A stretch of DNA of 64,000 nucleotides from Saccharopolyspora spinosa NRRL 18395 (GCF_000194155.1 NZ_GL877879.1:1145140-1209139), one strand, 5' to 3'; shown: positions 27,181 through 39,443, counted from the stretch's first letter. A program made the numbers and translations. Notes: generated by a model from the letters alone, not told the origin.

Positions 27181-28694
27181 CAGGCCACCTCGCCCTCGGC
27201 CGCGGCGTCGTGATCCAACACAGTGACTTCGACCCGTAGGTCAGGGGCGGTCAACGTGCCTTCGGCCAGCCGAACGGCCACGGTTCGCCCCGGTTCGCCG
27301 ACCCACAGGCGCAGCTGACACTGCAGCGTGAAGGCGCAACCACTGCCCACGCCGACGTCGAAGGCGGCTAGCGCTTCTTCCAGCAGGGTGGCAAGAACGG
27401 CTGTGTGGTCGGCATCCAGGCCTGTGAAGTAGGTCAGCGTGACCACGCCAGGGGTGACCAGGTTCGCTGAGAGGTCTGCCATGCGCGTCAGTTCGGCCAT
27501 CGTGTCGGCTTCGGCCGCTTCTCGGTCCGCCGTGACGTCGGCGACCTTGCGTGGGCGGCCCGCCGCGTGGGCACCTCGCTCGGTTTCGTGCAGCGTCACT
27601 TGGACTGGGCAAGTGGCGCCAGCAGCAGTGGTCAGCGCGGGAGTGATGTCTTCGGTGTCCGGGCGGCGTGGGTGGTGAGCGGGCCACATACCGAAGGCTG
27701 CTGCGAACACCTGATGGGCCCCCGCTTCCGACGTCTGCGCGTGCAGCATGCGGGCGACCTGCCGGAAGTCGGCGCCGAGGTCAGTACCGCGGGTGGTGGC
27801 GTAGAAGCGTCGCTCGATCGCGCCGAGCAGGGTTTGGATCGCCCCCGCCGCCGAATCGATCAGTCGGTCGATCGAGCCACGGGGCCGAAACCACACGTCA
27901 AGAGCATCGAGGTGCTGGCGCTGTTCGTCGAGCCACGCCTGCTGCCCGCTCGCATCGATCAACCCCGCGCTGGCAACAGCACGCTCGACCACCACCTCGT
28001 AGCCAACCTCGTGCAATTCCACAAGGGCACGCCGCACCCGGGTCAACGACCGCTCGGTGTGCTTGGTGAACTGCCGCAGCGCAACCAAGATACGTTCACG
28101 ACTCGCGGTGAACATCGCGTCATCTGTCACGTCGTGTTGGATGAGGGCAGCGACGGCTTCGTAGAAGTCGCCTGTGGCCGATTGCAACTGCTCAAGGTGC
28201 CCGCGCACCTGCGCAAGATCGGTCGCCAGCAGCTCCGCATTGCCGTCCAAGTGAGCCCGGAGTCTGCGCACGGTGTCCTCGACCGAGTCGACAAGCCGGG
28301 GCGGCAGCTGCAACGAACGATCAATATTCGTCATCGCGTCATGGACCGCGCCCACTACCACGCGCCCCTGCTTGGTCAGGGTCCAGGCTTCCTGGCGGCG
28401 CACACCTTCGCCGAGGCTGGCGACGGGAGCGGTGTAGTCGCGAAAAACCTTGACCAACTCCGACCGTGCCAGGTGATCAAGCACATCCCGCAGGTCCTCA
28501 GTGGTGAGCGGATCGTCATAACCCACGTCCGACAACAACGTCCGAACGTCAGCCATAGTCGCTGTCGGTGTTCGCGTGCTGGCTACCAGCAGGGCGCCGA
28601 GAACCGCCGCATATCGTTCGCGCACGGAATCCGCGGGCTCGGCAGCAAAGCGCCACAGCCGGGGTTCGATCCTCTTCCACCACGTCGCCGCCAT
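27180..28694 (-). CDS. jetA: Wadjet type II JetA (TIGR02677/DUF2397)
   Basis: 504 aa from the ATG at 28694 (MAATWWKRIEPRLWRF), the position where family similarity begins; the open frame upstream to 28979 is not convincing. The kleisin-like subunit carries a winged-helix block (YAAVLGALLVASTRTPTATM..., LTTEDLRDVLDHLARSELV) and long helices (GHLEQLQSATGDFYEAVAAL). First gene of the jetABCD operon. A GGAG about 15 bp upstream is a weak ribosome-binding site, and a perfect palindrome lies 21-39 bp before the start. Confidence 0.85.
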   Translation of the reverse strand: MAATWWKRIEPRLWRFAAEPADSVRERYAAVLGALLVASTRTPTATMADVRTLLSDVGYDDPLTTEDLRDVLDHLARSELVKVFRDYTAPVASLGEGVRRQEAWTLTKQGRVVVGAVHDAMTNIDRSLQLPPRLVDSVEDTVRRLRAHLDGNAELLATDLAQVRGHLEQLQSATGDFYEAVAALIQHDVTDDAMFTASRERILVALRQFTKHTERSLTRVRRALVELHEVGYEVVVERAVASAGLIDASGQQAWLDEQRQHLDALDVWFRPRGSIDRLIDSAAGAIQTLLGAIERRFYATTRGTDLGADFRQVARMLHAQTSEAGAHQVFAAAFGMWPAHHPRRPDTEDITPALTTAAGATCPVQVTLHETERGAHAAGRPRKVADVTADREAAEADTMAELTRMADLSANLVTPGVVTLTYFTGLDADHTAVLATLLEEALAAFDVGVGSGCAFTLQCQLRLWVGEPGRTVAVRLAEGTLTAPDLRVEVTVLDHDAAAEGEVA

Positions 28695-28714
28695 CCGCCT
28701 GACCTCTCCAAGAT

Positions 28715-28733
28715 GATCACACAATATGTGATC
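28715..28733. promoter_or_regulatory. Palindromic operator-like site upstream of jetA
   Basis: GATCACA-CAATA-TGTGATC: a perfect 7-bp inverted repeat with a 5-bp spacer, 21 bp upstream of the jetA start codon. It looks like a dimeric regulator site in the promoter or leader of the Wadjet operon. No regulator gene is adjacent, so the factor is unknown. Confidence 0.5.
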
Positions 28734-29097
28734 GCAGCCACAATCGCCCGATCGTGGCACCCCGTACGGGTCCGTGCATGGCAGGTGTGGCGCCGGTGTC
28801 TGGAGTGCGACACACGTGCAGAAGTGAAGGAATGGACCTCGGCTCGTGGGCCAACGCGCACCGGCCAGTGCTACCGGGGCTCGGAACGGCACGAGAGGCT
28901 TGCAGTGCCCGTGCGCCAGCCAGGTCACAACAGTGCCTGTTGCAGGTAAGCGCGGCGATCTACCCATAGGCACCGACACGCGACCAAGGTCGCCGGCGAC
29001 GAACGCGCCTCGTCTTAGCCGTCAGCCCCTATGCCGTCAGCCCAAAGCGGTAAATTCTCGGTGGACGTGATCGATCGAGTGCTGTGCTGGGGCGTGG

Positions 29098-32004
<2,907 letters not shown>

Positions 32005-32260
32005 CCCGGATCCACCGGTGTTGTGGTGAAAGTTTGTGCGGGCGGGGGTCGTGTCGTGGTGGGGCAGATGCCCTCTGGCCTGGGATGATTGTTCTTTGTG
32101 AGAGAGACAATCGGTTCCTGGATGAGAGGGCACCCGGATCCACCGGTGTTGTGGTGAAAGTTTGTGCGGGCGGGGGTCGTGTCGTGGTGGGGCAGATGCC
32201 CTCTGGCCTGGGATGATTGTTCTTTGTGAGAGAGACAATCGGTTCCTGGATGAGAGGGCA
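32005..32260. repeat. 128-bp perfect tandem duplication of IS1380 left end
   Basis: 32005-32132 and 32133-32260 are identical, each starting CCCGGATCC and ending GATGAGAGGGCA. The unit comprises the terminal repeat and leader of the IS. Similar-length tandem repeats occur inside this transposase and at 58714-58969. Confidence 0.95.
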
Positions 32261-32268
32261 TCTGCTGG

Positions 32269-33921
32269 ATGCAAGCATCGCATAGTGCCGGCGCAGTGTC
32301 GGTGAGGTTCGATGATCCGAATCTCGTGTCATGTGTGGGATTGGTACCGGTGATGCGGCTGGCCGAGCAGGTCGGTGTGGCTGATCTGGCTCAGCAGACG
32401 GTGAAACTGTCGCCGGATGTGGGGTCGGCGGGGGCGAATCCCGGTGTGAAGGTGTCCTCGATCGTGGCGGGGATGGCCTGTGGTGCGGACTCGTTCGAGG
32501 ATCTGGGTGTGATCCGTCACGGTGGCATGCCACGGTTGTTCGACGGGATCCGGGCGCCGTCGACACTGGGCACGTTTCTGCGTGGGTTCACCTACGGGCA
32601 TGTGGCGCAGCTGGAGAAACTCGGCAGGCTAATACTGGAACGCCTGGCCGGGCGGTGCGGGTTGTTGCCGGAGGCCGATGAGCTGGTGTTCGTCGATATC
32701 GACTCGAAGATCAAACAGGTCTACGGGGCGGGTAAACAGGGCTCGGCGTACGGGTACACGAAGGTACGGGGCCTGAACTATCTGATGGCCACGATCTCCA
32801 CCCCTACCGCGGCACCGGTGGTCGCGGCGACCCGGATGCGGGGCGGTAACGCCAATTCCGCCCGCGGCGCGGCGACGCTGATCACCACGGCGATCACCAC
32901 GGCCCGGGCGTGTGGTGCGACGGGGACGATCGTGGTGCGGGGTGATTCGGCGTTTTTTACCGGCCCGGTCATCGCCGCGATCCGCAACGCCGGGGCGTAT
33001 TTCTCGGTCACCGCCAAACACACCGCCACGGCCCGGGCGTGTGGTGCGACGGGGACGATCGTGGTGCGGGGTGATTCGGCGTTTTTTACCGGCCCGGTCA
33101 TCGCCGCGATCCGCAACGCCGGGGCGTATTTCTCGGTCACCGCTGCCACTCGCCACCGCATGAAGGCCGCGATCGCCGGGATCGGCGAGGACACATGGCA
33201 GACCGTGCGTTTCAACCGGCCGGTCTTCGACGCCGCGATCCGCAACGCCGGGGCGTATTTCTCGGTCACCGCCAAACACACCGCGTCCGTGAAGGCCGCG
33301 ATCGCCGGGATCGGCGAGGACACATGGCAGACCGTGCGTTTCAACCGGCCGGTCTTCGACGACCGCGCCAAGCGGTGGATCCATGAGGGCGAGATCGCCG
33401 AAACGACACTGGAGGCGTTCACCAACGTCACCCAGAATCCCGACCGTGCGGTCACCGCCCGGCTGATCGTGCGCCGCACCCGGATCACCACCACCGATGC
33501 CACCGGCGAGTTGTTCCCCGTCTGGCGCTATCACGCGGTGTTCACCGACTCCCCGCACGAGCTGCTCACCGCCGAGGCCGAGCACCGCGGCCGCGCCGGG
33601 ACGATCGAGCAGGTCTTCGCCGACCTCAATGACTCCGCCGCGGCCCACCTGCCCTCCGGGCAGCTCGCCGCCAACGGCGCCTGGCTGTCCCTGGCCGCCC
33701 TGACCCACAACCTGATGCGCGCCGCGGGCAGCCTCGCATCGCAGTTCCACGCCAAAGCCCGCACCGCCACCCTGCGGCGGCACCTCATCACGATCCCGGC
33801 CCGTATCGCCCGCTCCGCCCGCCGCATCGTGCTACACCTCCCCGCCGGCTGGCACTGGAAACAGGCCTTCACCAGCCTGTTCACCGCAACCCACTCCCCG
33901 CCGACCACGGCCTGCCCCTGA
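32269..33921 (+). CDS. IS1380 transposase with in-frame internal duplications
   Basis: 550 aa, about 85-90 longer than usual for the family. DDE-type: D in ELVFVDIDSKIKQVYG, D in TIVVRGDSAFFTGP, E region near AGTIEQVFADLNDSAAAHLP. The middle is repetitive with a 129-bp (43-codon) period: the TARACGATGTIVVRGDSAFF segment occurs twice, AAIRNAGAYFSVTA three times and KAAIAGIGEDTWQTVRFNRP twice. Because 129 is divisible by three the frame survives. A protein with a doubled catalytic region is unlikely to be active; assembly error is the leading explanation. Confidence 0.85.
   Translation: MQASHSAGAVSVRFDDPNLVSCVGLVPVMRLAEQVGVADLAQQTVKLSPDVGSAGANPGVKVSSIVAGMACGADSFEDLGVIRHGGMPRLFDGIRAPSTLGTFLRGFTYGHVAQLEKLGRLILERLAGRCGLLPEADELVFVDIDSKIKQVYGAGKQGSAYGYTKVRGLNYLMATISTPTAAPVVAATRMRGGNANSARGAATLITTAITTARACGATGTIVVRGDSAFFTGPVIAAIRNAGAYFSVTAKHTATARACGATGTIVVRGDSAFFTGPVIAAIRNAGAYFSVTAATRHRMKAAIAGIGEDTWQTVRFNRPVFDAAIRNAGAYFSVTAKHTASVKAAIAGIGEDTWQTVRFNRPVFDDRAKRWIHEGEIAETTLEAFTNVTQNPDRAVTARLIVRRTRITTTDATGELFPVWRYHAVFTDSPHELLTAEAEHRGRAGTIEQVFADLNDSAAAHLPSGQLAANGAWLSLAALTHNLMRAAGSLASQFHAKARTATLRRHLITIPARIARSARRIVLHLPAGWHWKQAFTSLFTATHSPPTTACP
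32901..33361. repeat. 129-bp periodic repeat inside IS1380 transposase
   Basis: GGCCCGGGCG recurs at 32901 and 33030, CGCCGCGATC at 32973, 33102 and 33231, and AAGGCCGCGATC at 33163 and 33292: every interval is exactly 129 bp. The blocks are partly scrambled, with one imperfect junction (about 33142-33162). Confidence 0.9.
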
Positions 33922-34072
33922 CCACACCCGCCCACAAGGCGCCGACCGGAGACCGCAGTGGATAAGCCGGACCACCAGGCCGGCGGACCCCGCACACCCA
34001 CCACCAGCATTATTGATCAACACCCCCCCAACCTTGATCAACAACCCAAACCAAAACCAATTCGGTGGATCC

Positions 34073-34431
34073 GGGACCAGCAGCCCGCCCCCATGCCCGA
34101 CATCAACGCCCGCAAAGTCCTCCGCACGCGGGTCCTCGGCGGCATCATCAACGAATACCGATACGCCGCTTAACCTGCGGCGATGACTTTCCGAGCCCCA
34201 CAGGACGCGGACCTGTCCTCGGAGGCTATGGAGAGCAGGAGTTTCAACGAACGGCACTCCATGTCAATGCTCAACGAATACACGAACCCACTTCAATACC
34301 CACCGCCCGCATCAAAGCCTCGACCAACAACCCCCGGAACACGATCCGACGACGGTGGTCCCGATCGACGCCCCATCCGACGTCACAAGGTCCTCAACGG
34401 ACTGATCAACGAGTACACCCAAGCCGCGTGA
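34073..34431 (+). pseudogene. Two C-terminal relics of integrase-core (IS481-like) transposases
   Basis: Two separate short peptides end with the signature tail of actinobacterial rve-domain transposases: KVLRTRVLGGIINEYRYAA (to 34173) and HKVLNGLINEYTQAA (to 34431). No catalytic domain remains upstream of either. The rest of 33922-34506 holds no recognisable gene. Confidence 0.5.
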
Positions 34432-34506
34432 TGCCCGTGAGAAAACCCAGGTCAAACCCGTTTCCGAATTTTGGCACCCTACACCTCACACGGATGGTTG
34501 CCGGAA

Positions 34507-35487
34507 TCAGATGTCCTTGACGGTGAGCACCTGACGGCCGGTGTGGGGGCTCGGACGTTCAAGGACAGCGCCCAGGTCCGCGAGTCCGCCGACCTGGGTG
34601 ACCAGAAGTCCCGCAGCGTTCGAACACTGATCGAGAAGTTTCAGTCCCATTTCAAAGTCACCGAGGCTGCGCCCACAGTAGGAGAAGGAGCCGATCAGGC
34701 TGATCGACCGACGAAAGATGTCCCGCAATGGAAGCGGCAGCACGACGTTGGACTGGTAGGCATTCTGAACGACGACGGTGCCACTCTCGCGAACGAGATG
34801 TAGAGCCAGTTCCAGCGGCGTTGAGTCGGCTCCGCTAGCCGCGTCCACCACCACATCGAAGCCGCTGTTTTCGGGAAGTTGTGGCGGCTGGAATGTGGCG
34901 GGAACGGCATCGACAATCGCTCGTGGTGGCGGGCGGCCGTCGCGGTGTATGACGGTGACATCCCACCCGTGCTGGTTGGCGTACAACGCGGTGAGGAGGC
35001 CGACCGTGCCAGCGCCGATCACGGCCAACCGACCTGTTGGGGAGATTGGAGTGCAGCGCAGCCCGTGGATTGCCACGGCCGCGGGGTCGGCAAGGACGGC
35101 GTGGAGGGGATCGACGCCATTCGGCAGAGGGTGAGCGTTTGCCGCTGGTACGACGACCTGTTCGGCGAAAGCACCGGGCAGGTCCCAGCCGAGGCGTCGC
35201 AGGCCCGGGCATAAGTGGCTGTCACCTGCCGCACACGCGTTGCAGGTCCCGCAGGAGATGAGCGGGTCGATAGCGACCACGCGGCCGGTGGGATCGGTAC
35301 CGACGATTTCGTGGCCCGGTCTCCACGGCTCAGGCAGAGCGAAAACGTGGGGACGCACTAACTTCGGTAGGTCGCTGCCGCAGATGCCGGCGTGCTTGAT
35401 GCGAACGACCATCTCACCCTCGGCCGCCTGTACTGGCGCCACCTCGTGCAGATCGAGTTTGCCGTTGCGGATCTCCCACGCCCTCAT
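34507..35487 (-). CDS. Zinc-type medium-chain alcohol dehydrogenase
   Basis: 326 aa. Catalytic zinc ligands appear in HAGICGSDLPK and RPGHEIVG; structural zinc cysteines in CGTCNACAAGDSHLC. The NAD(P) fold shows AVIGAGTVGLLTALYANQ. It is predicted to oxidise or reduce an alcohol or sugar hydroxyl. It overlaps the HAD gene by 4 bp (ATGA) and is the last gene of a seven-gene minus-strand operon, so it probably acts late on the pathway intermediate. Substrate unknown. Confidence 0.8.
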   Translation of the reverse strand: MRAWEIRNGKLDLHEVAPVQAAEGEMVVRIKHAGICGSDLPKLVRPHVFALPEPWRPGHEIVGTDPTGRVVAIDPLISCGTCNACAAGDSHLCPGLRRLGWDLPGAFAEQVVVPAANAHPLPNGVDPLHAVLADPAAVAIHGLRCTPISPTGRLAVIGAGTVGLLTALYANQHGWDVTVIHRDGRPPPRAIVDAVPATFQPPQLPENSGFDVVVDAASGADSTPLELALHLVRESGTVVVQNAYQSNVVLPLPLRDIFRRSISLIGSFSYCGRSLGDFEMGLKLLDQCSNAAGLLVTQVGGLADLGAVLERPSPHTGRQVLTVKDI

Positions 35488-36164
35488 TTCTGCTCCGTCA
35501 AGTAAGGCGGCACGCTCTCTACCGCGTCCAGCACAGGGCCGTGCCAGTCGGTATCGCCGAACGCAACGGCATCGGCAGGGCCTCGGCGACGGACGGCGAC
35601 GGCGGCCATTCCTGCGGCAAGCGCGCCATGCAGTTCGTCACCGCCGCCATCTCCCACGTACAGCGTTCGGTGCGCTGGCACGCCCAACTCCTCCAGGATG
35701 CGCCGGTAGAGCCGTGGGTCGGGTTTGAGGGCGCCGGCAGTGCAGCTGAACACCGCTGTGTCCACGAGCGCAGCCAGCGGACTCTTCGGCCATGCGGCGG
35801 CGATCTCCGCGCTGGCGTCACTGAGGATGCCAATCCGGAGCCCCTTGCTGCGCAACGACTGCAGCGCATAGACAACCGAGGGTGCCGGCACGAGACGGGC
35901 CTGCCCAAGTGCGCGTAACCGGTCTGCGACCGGTCCGATCACCTCGCCTGGCCTGTCGGCGGCATGGACGAGATGCGTGGCGAGGTCGCGCAACGTCGGT
36001 AGGGTGCCGTTGTGGCGGGCATGCCACGTGTTACGGAAATACTGATCGACCGTCGCGGTCCCGCATCCGATCACGGCTGCCAGCCCAGAGGCCGCGCGGG
36101 TGCGTTCCTGGGGCGTAGGTGCGGTGACGAGAGTGCCGAACAGATCGAACGCCACGGCGTCCAC
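35484..36164 (-). CDS. HAD-superfamily phosphatase
   Basis: 226 aa. HAD motif I is MDAVAFDLFGTLV at the N-terminus (one aspartate is followed by L-F-G rather than the classic DxDxT, as in subfamily IA enzymes), motif II LRIGILSDASAEI, motif III K at ALKPDPRLYRRIL, and motif IV LYVGDGGGDELHGA. In this operon it may remove a phosphate from the product of the TrpD-like phosphoribosyltransferase or a sugar phosphate. It follows tyrS by 9 bp. Confidence 0.8.
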   Translation of the reverse strand: MDAVAFDLFGTLVTAPTPQERTRAASGLAAVIGCGTATVDQYFRNTWHARHNGTLPTLRDLATHLVHAADRPGEVIGPVADRLRALGQARLVPAPSVVYALQSLRSKGLRIGILSDASAEIAAAWPKSPLAALVDTAVFSCTAGALKPDPRLYRRILEELGVPAHRTLYVGDGGGDELHGALAAGMAAVAVRRRGPADAVAFGDTDWHGPVLDAVESVPPYLTEQK

Positions 36165-36173
36165 AGGCGAGGG

Positions 36174-37571
36174 TCAGTCGGTGGGGTTGATGCGGGCGAG
36201 CTTGCGTCCGACCTTGAGGTAGAAGTCGCCGAGCTGGCCGTCGAGCTGGTCCTTGACCACGGCCGCCAGCGGCTCGCGAGCCTCATCGGCGCTGAGCGTC
36301 ACCTGCTCTTGGTTGCCATCGGACTCGACTACCAAGCGCAGCCCGTTCTGCTGGGCGACGCGACGTACATCCCCATTGCTCGTAGCGAAGCCCAGAGCCT
36401 TGACCACCTCGGTGATCGACATGCTCACGTCCGCCACCGTGGGCAGGTCGTCCACCTCACCAAAGGCGCGCTTGGAAAAGCGCGCGATGAACTCCTCACG
36501 GGCCTTCATCGCCGCGTCAACGCCGTGGATGGCGGCGGTGACTTCCCCCGCAAGGATCTTCTTCAGGTCCATTGGGTGCAGCGAGCCGCTGTTAATCCGC
36601 TCTCGAGTGACGGCCAGTTCGGAGTCCACCCACTCCGACAGCGCCTGGAAGTAGGGCTCCACCAGCCGATCGGGTACCGACATGATCTTGCCGAAGATCT
36701 CGCCGGGTGGCGCTGTCAAGGGCACGTAGTTTCCCTTGGATTTGCTCATCTTGGTCCCGGAGCCGTCGGTGCCCTCGATCAGTGAGGTGGCGACGACCAA
36801 CTCAGGGGTTTGGCCGCAGATGTCCATCACTTTGCGGCACATCTGCATGTTCAGGAATTGGTCGATCCCGCCGAGTTCCAGGTCGCAGTTGGTCTCCACC
36901 GAATCCAGCGCCATGACGACTGAGTACAGCAACTCGGACAGCGACAAGCCTTGCCCAGCGTCGAGCCGCTTGCGGAAGTCCTCGCGTTGCAGCGGCATGG
37001 ACACGGGTATCTGCGCGGTGATCTCGATCATTTTCGGCAGCGTGATCTGCCGCAGCCAGTCGCCGTTGTGCCGGAACTGGGCACGCTCGAAGTCGAAGAA
37101 CGGACTGACCTGCTCCCGGTAGGTGGAGAGGTTACGGGCGATGTCCTCGTCGGTCAGCGCCGGTCGCTCGTCCGACCGACCGGAGGGGTCGCCGATCTTG
37201 GCGGTCATGTCGCCCACGATGAACACCACCAGGTGCCCCATCCGCTGAAAGCGGCTGAGGATGAGCATCGGCACCGTGTGCCCGAGGTGCACCTCGGCGC
37301 CGGTGGGGTCGATGCCGAGCTTGGCGATGAACCGGCGGCCTTCCTTGTCCGCCTCGATGATCCGCTCGGCGAGCGCGTCGGCGGACGGTTGAAGCTCCTG
37401 CGAGCGGGCGGCGATCAGGGCGGCTTGCTCCGCCGGGGGCAGGTCCGACAGATCCAGGCTGCGGCGCTGCGTGGACTCGGTCAGCAGCTCCCGCACGGTG
37501 GCGTCGGCCGCAAGGTCCGCGTCCTTGAGCAGGGCGGTGGCCCGGTCAACGGACTGGCTCAGTCGGGTCAT
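36174..37571 (-). CDS. tyrS: Tyrosyl-tRNA synthetase, cluster-embedded
   Basis: 465 aa class I synthetase. HIGH motif is HLGH at 95-98 (PTGAEVHLGHTVPML), KMSKS loop KMSKSKGNYVPL at about 270, and a C-terminal S4-like RNA-binding region (ITEVVKALGFATSNGDVRRV, ending LKVGRKLARINPTD). It looks complete and active, with an N-terminal extension of about 50 residues. Location inside a probable biosynthetic operon suggests a spare enzyme: either self-resistance to a product that inhibits TyrRS, or supply of Tyr-tRNA to a tRNA-dependent step. A displaced housekeeping gene cannot be excluded. Confidence 0.85.
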   Translation of the reverse strand: MTRLSQSVDRATALLKDADLAADATVRELLTESTQRRSLDLSDLPPAEQAALIAARSQELQPSADALAERIIEADKEGRRFIAKLGIDPTGAEVHLGHTVPMLILSRFQRMGHLVVFIVGDMTAKIGDPSGRSDERPALTDEDIARNLSTYREQVSPFFDFERAQFRHNGDWLRQITLPKMIEITAQIPVSMPLQREDFRKRLDAGQGLSLSELLYSVVMALDSVETNCDLELGGIDQFLNMQMCRKVMDICGQTPELVVATSLIEGTDGSGTKMSKSKGNYVPLTAPPGEIFGKIMSVPDRLVEPYFQALSEWVDSELAVTRERINSGSLHPMDLKKILAGEVTAAIHGVDAAMKAREEFIARFSKRAFGEVDDLPTVADVSMSITEVVKALGFATSNGDVRRVAQQNGLRLVVESDGNQEQVTLSADEAREPLAAVVKDQLDGQLGDFYLKVGRKLARINPTD

Positions 37572-37645
37572 CGAAAGCTCTCCGGATATCGGGTTGCGCG
37601 TGATATGACGATGTTAGCGGGGCGCGACGAGCCGACTCCTCTTGG

Positions 37646-38677
37646 TTAACAGGGCCACAGACTGATCACGTCGATGACGTGGTTGGTGAGGTCGACCACA
37701 GCACGCTGCCAGGTTGGGCCAGCCTCCCGACAGTATTCGTGCAAGTCGAGCAAGGCGGCGGCATCGTAGCGGGGCAGTTGGCACATGAGCTGGTAGGTGG
37801 CCGACTCTTCGGGGATCGGTGGCTCGGCGGTCAGCAGACGGCCTATTTCCTCCGGCGGGGTGGTCACGTCCAGAGCCGAACCGGGGATGCTCTTGCTGAA
37901 CTTCGGGTGACCGCCGAAGCCTCGCACCATGCGGGTGTAGGCGGCGGTGAGCGCGAAGTCCGACCGCAGCGGCACATGTTCGTCGAGACGTGCCCGCGTC
38001 TGCTGGGCGAAGCGCACGTAACGGTGCTCGTCCACACCGAGCATCACCAGCACCGCGTCGTGGTCCTGCCCCAGGGCGAGGAAGTCGGCGGCCATCAGCG
38101 ACAGCGAGAGGGCACGGCGGAAGGTCATCGCCGCGTCGACCAGCCCGCGGTCGACGTAGTAGCCGTGGTTGTCTTCTTCGGCGGCGTCGAAGTCGGCCTG
38201 TTCGACGTAGCGGCCGAGCAGGTACATCGCTTCCAGCGCGGGCAGATGGCTGGCCTGCGAGCGCACGATCCCGGCTGTGTCGTCGAAGCCCAGCCGAAGG
38301 CTGTACTCCCGAAACCGCTCGGCCAGCTCGCATACCTCCGCGTAGGGCTTGGTCTTGCCGTTGTAGGCATCAAGGTCGCCAAGCACGATCTGACAGCGCT
38401 CGCCACCGCGCTGAAGTTCGATCATCTTGAGAATATGGGAGACCGTGGCCAGGTGCGGCACGCCGGACATGCCGAACCCGGTGGTGACGATCCGTCGTTG
38501 CGGGCTAGCACGCAGGTAGTGGTCACCGTGGTGGTGGCACAGGTAGCGGGCATTGAGGGTGTCGGCGTCTAGGCCGGCCAGGATGAAGTCGAACTGCCGC
38601 AGATCGAACGGGGTGTAACCGAACTCGGCGAGCACCTGCCGGTAGTAGGACTCTGAAAACAGCACAGCGTTGGTCAC
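37646..38677 (-). CDS. TrpRS/TyrRS-like class I synthetase paralogue
   Basis: 343 aa Rossmann-fold protein resembling archaeal/eukaryotic-type TrpRS. A HIGH-like motif lies in TGFGMSGVPHLATVSHIL, a mid-domain block in MLGVDEHRYVRFAQQTRARL, and a degenerate KMSKS in PKFSKSIPGSALDV. No obvious anticodon-binding add-on of the TyrRS partner type is seen. Such stand-alone paralogues can activate an amino acid or a related acid without charging tRNA. It overlaps the GT2 gene by 4 bp (ATGA) and lies 74 bp upstream of tyrS. Confidence 0.7.
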   Translation of the reverse strand: MTNAVLFSESYYRQVLAEFGYTPFDLRQFDFILAGLDADTLNARYLCHHHGDHYLRASPQRRIVTTGFGMSGVPHLATVSHILKMIELQRGGERCQIVLGDLDAYNGKTKPYAEVCELAERFREYSLRLGFDDTAGIVRSQASHLPALEAMYLLGRYVEQADFDAAEEDNHGYYVDRGLVDAAMTFRRALSLSLMAADFLALGQDHDAVLVMLGVDEHRYVRFAQQTRARLDEHVPLRSDFALTAAYTRMVRGFGGHPKFSKSIPGSALDVTTPPEEIGRLLTAEPPIPEESATYQLMCQLPRYDAAALLDLHEYCREAGPTWQRAVVDLTNHVIDVISLWPC

Positions 38678-39443
38678 GCGAAGGGTCCCTTCTGGGGAGT
38701 GCCCAGCGCGTCGCGCTCGCGCTGATGCTTGGCGTTGTCGCGGTGTTCGGCGGCCCGTTCGTGATAGCGGGCAGTCAGAGCAGTGAGCTGGTCGGGCCGT
38801 GCCCAGGTCGGCGGACGATCGTGGAGCTGGTCGAGCCGGGCGGCGACCTCATCGCTGACGTTCGCCATGTACTCGGCGAAGACGCCGGGTGTGCGGCGAT
38901 CAGTCATGCTCTCCTCATGCACCCGGTAGCGGGTCAGGGGCTCTGGCAAGCGGATGCCGTGGCCGAGGTCGGCCAGCACGTGGAAGAACAACTCGTTGGT
39001 GACCGGCAGTAGATCCCGCGCGGCAGCGGTGCGAACGACGAGCGTGCTGGTCGAACCGCCCGGATGAGTGCGCTCGGCGAACGGAAAGCCGTCGGCATCG
39101 ACGGCAGGAAGGCGGGGTTCGCGAGATGTGGGGCCAGTCTGCGCAGCTTGTCCGGCGTGAAAGCGTCGTCGGCATCCAGTAGGGCGAGCCATTCTCCGGA
39201 CGCTTCATCAACGGCACGGGTGAGCGTCGCTGCGAACCCTTCGTGGGCCTTGTTCACGACGCGGACGCCGGGAAAACGTGCGTACACGTCGTGGCTGCGG
39301 TCGGTCGAGCCGTCATCGATGACAACTACCTCGGTCAGGTCGTAGTCGCCTGGCTCCTGGCTGACCGCGCTCTCCAATGCCTCGCCGACGTAGCGCTCAT
39401 AGTTATGGCTCAATACCACGATCGTTACCGAAGGCTGCGTCAT
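38674..39443 (-). pseudogene. Family 2 glycosyltransferase, frameshifted
   Basis: The first frame (from ATG 39443) has a GT-A start: SVTIVVLSHNYERYVGEALE, VVIDDGSTDRSHDVY and WLALLDADDAFTP with the DxD. After APHLANPAF at about 39115 the family sequence moves to another frame (DADGFPFAERTHPGGSTSTL, then LADLGHGIRLPEPLTRYRVH). The join seems to lack a few residues, so a small deletion is likely. Overlaps the methyltransferase and the TrpRS-like gene by 4 bp at each end. If real, the sugar-transfer step is lost. Confidence 0.7.

Larger units (their letters stand above)
32005..34076 (+). mobile_element. IS1380-family element
   Basis: The left end starts CCCGGATCCACCGG (32005, repeated at 32133) and the right end carries the inverted GGTGGATCCGGG at about 34065-34076. 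A single transposase gene fills the interior. The flanks (TTAG and ACCA) do not show a matching target duplication, and the helicase sequence does not resume on the right, so a deletion has followed or accompanied insertion. The left 128 bp are duplicated in tandem. Confidence 0.8.

Noticed and set aside
28695..28979. N-terminal extension of JetA
   Set aside because: The extra 95 residues are cysteine/proline-rich, cross the operator palindrome and do not look like the family.
32005..32260. Tandem 128-bp repeats as a CRISPR-like or regulatory array
   Set aside because: Only two copies, no spacers, and the unit is simply the IS1380 end.
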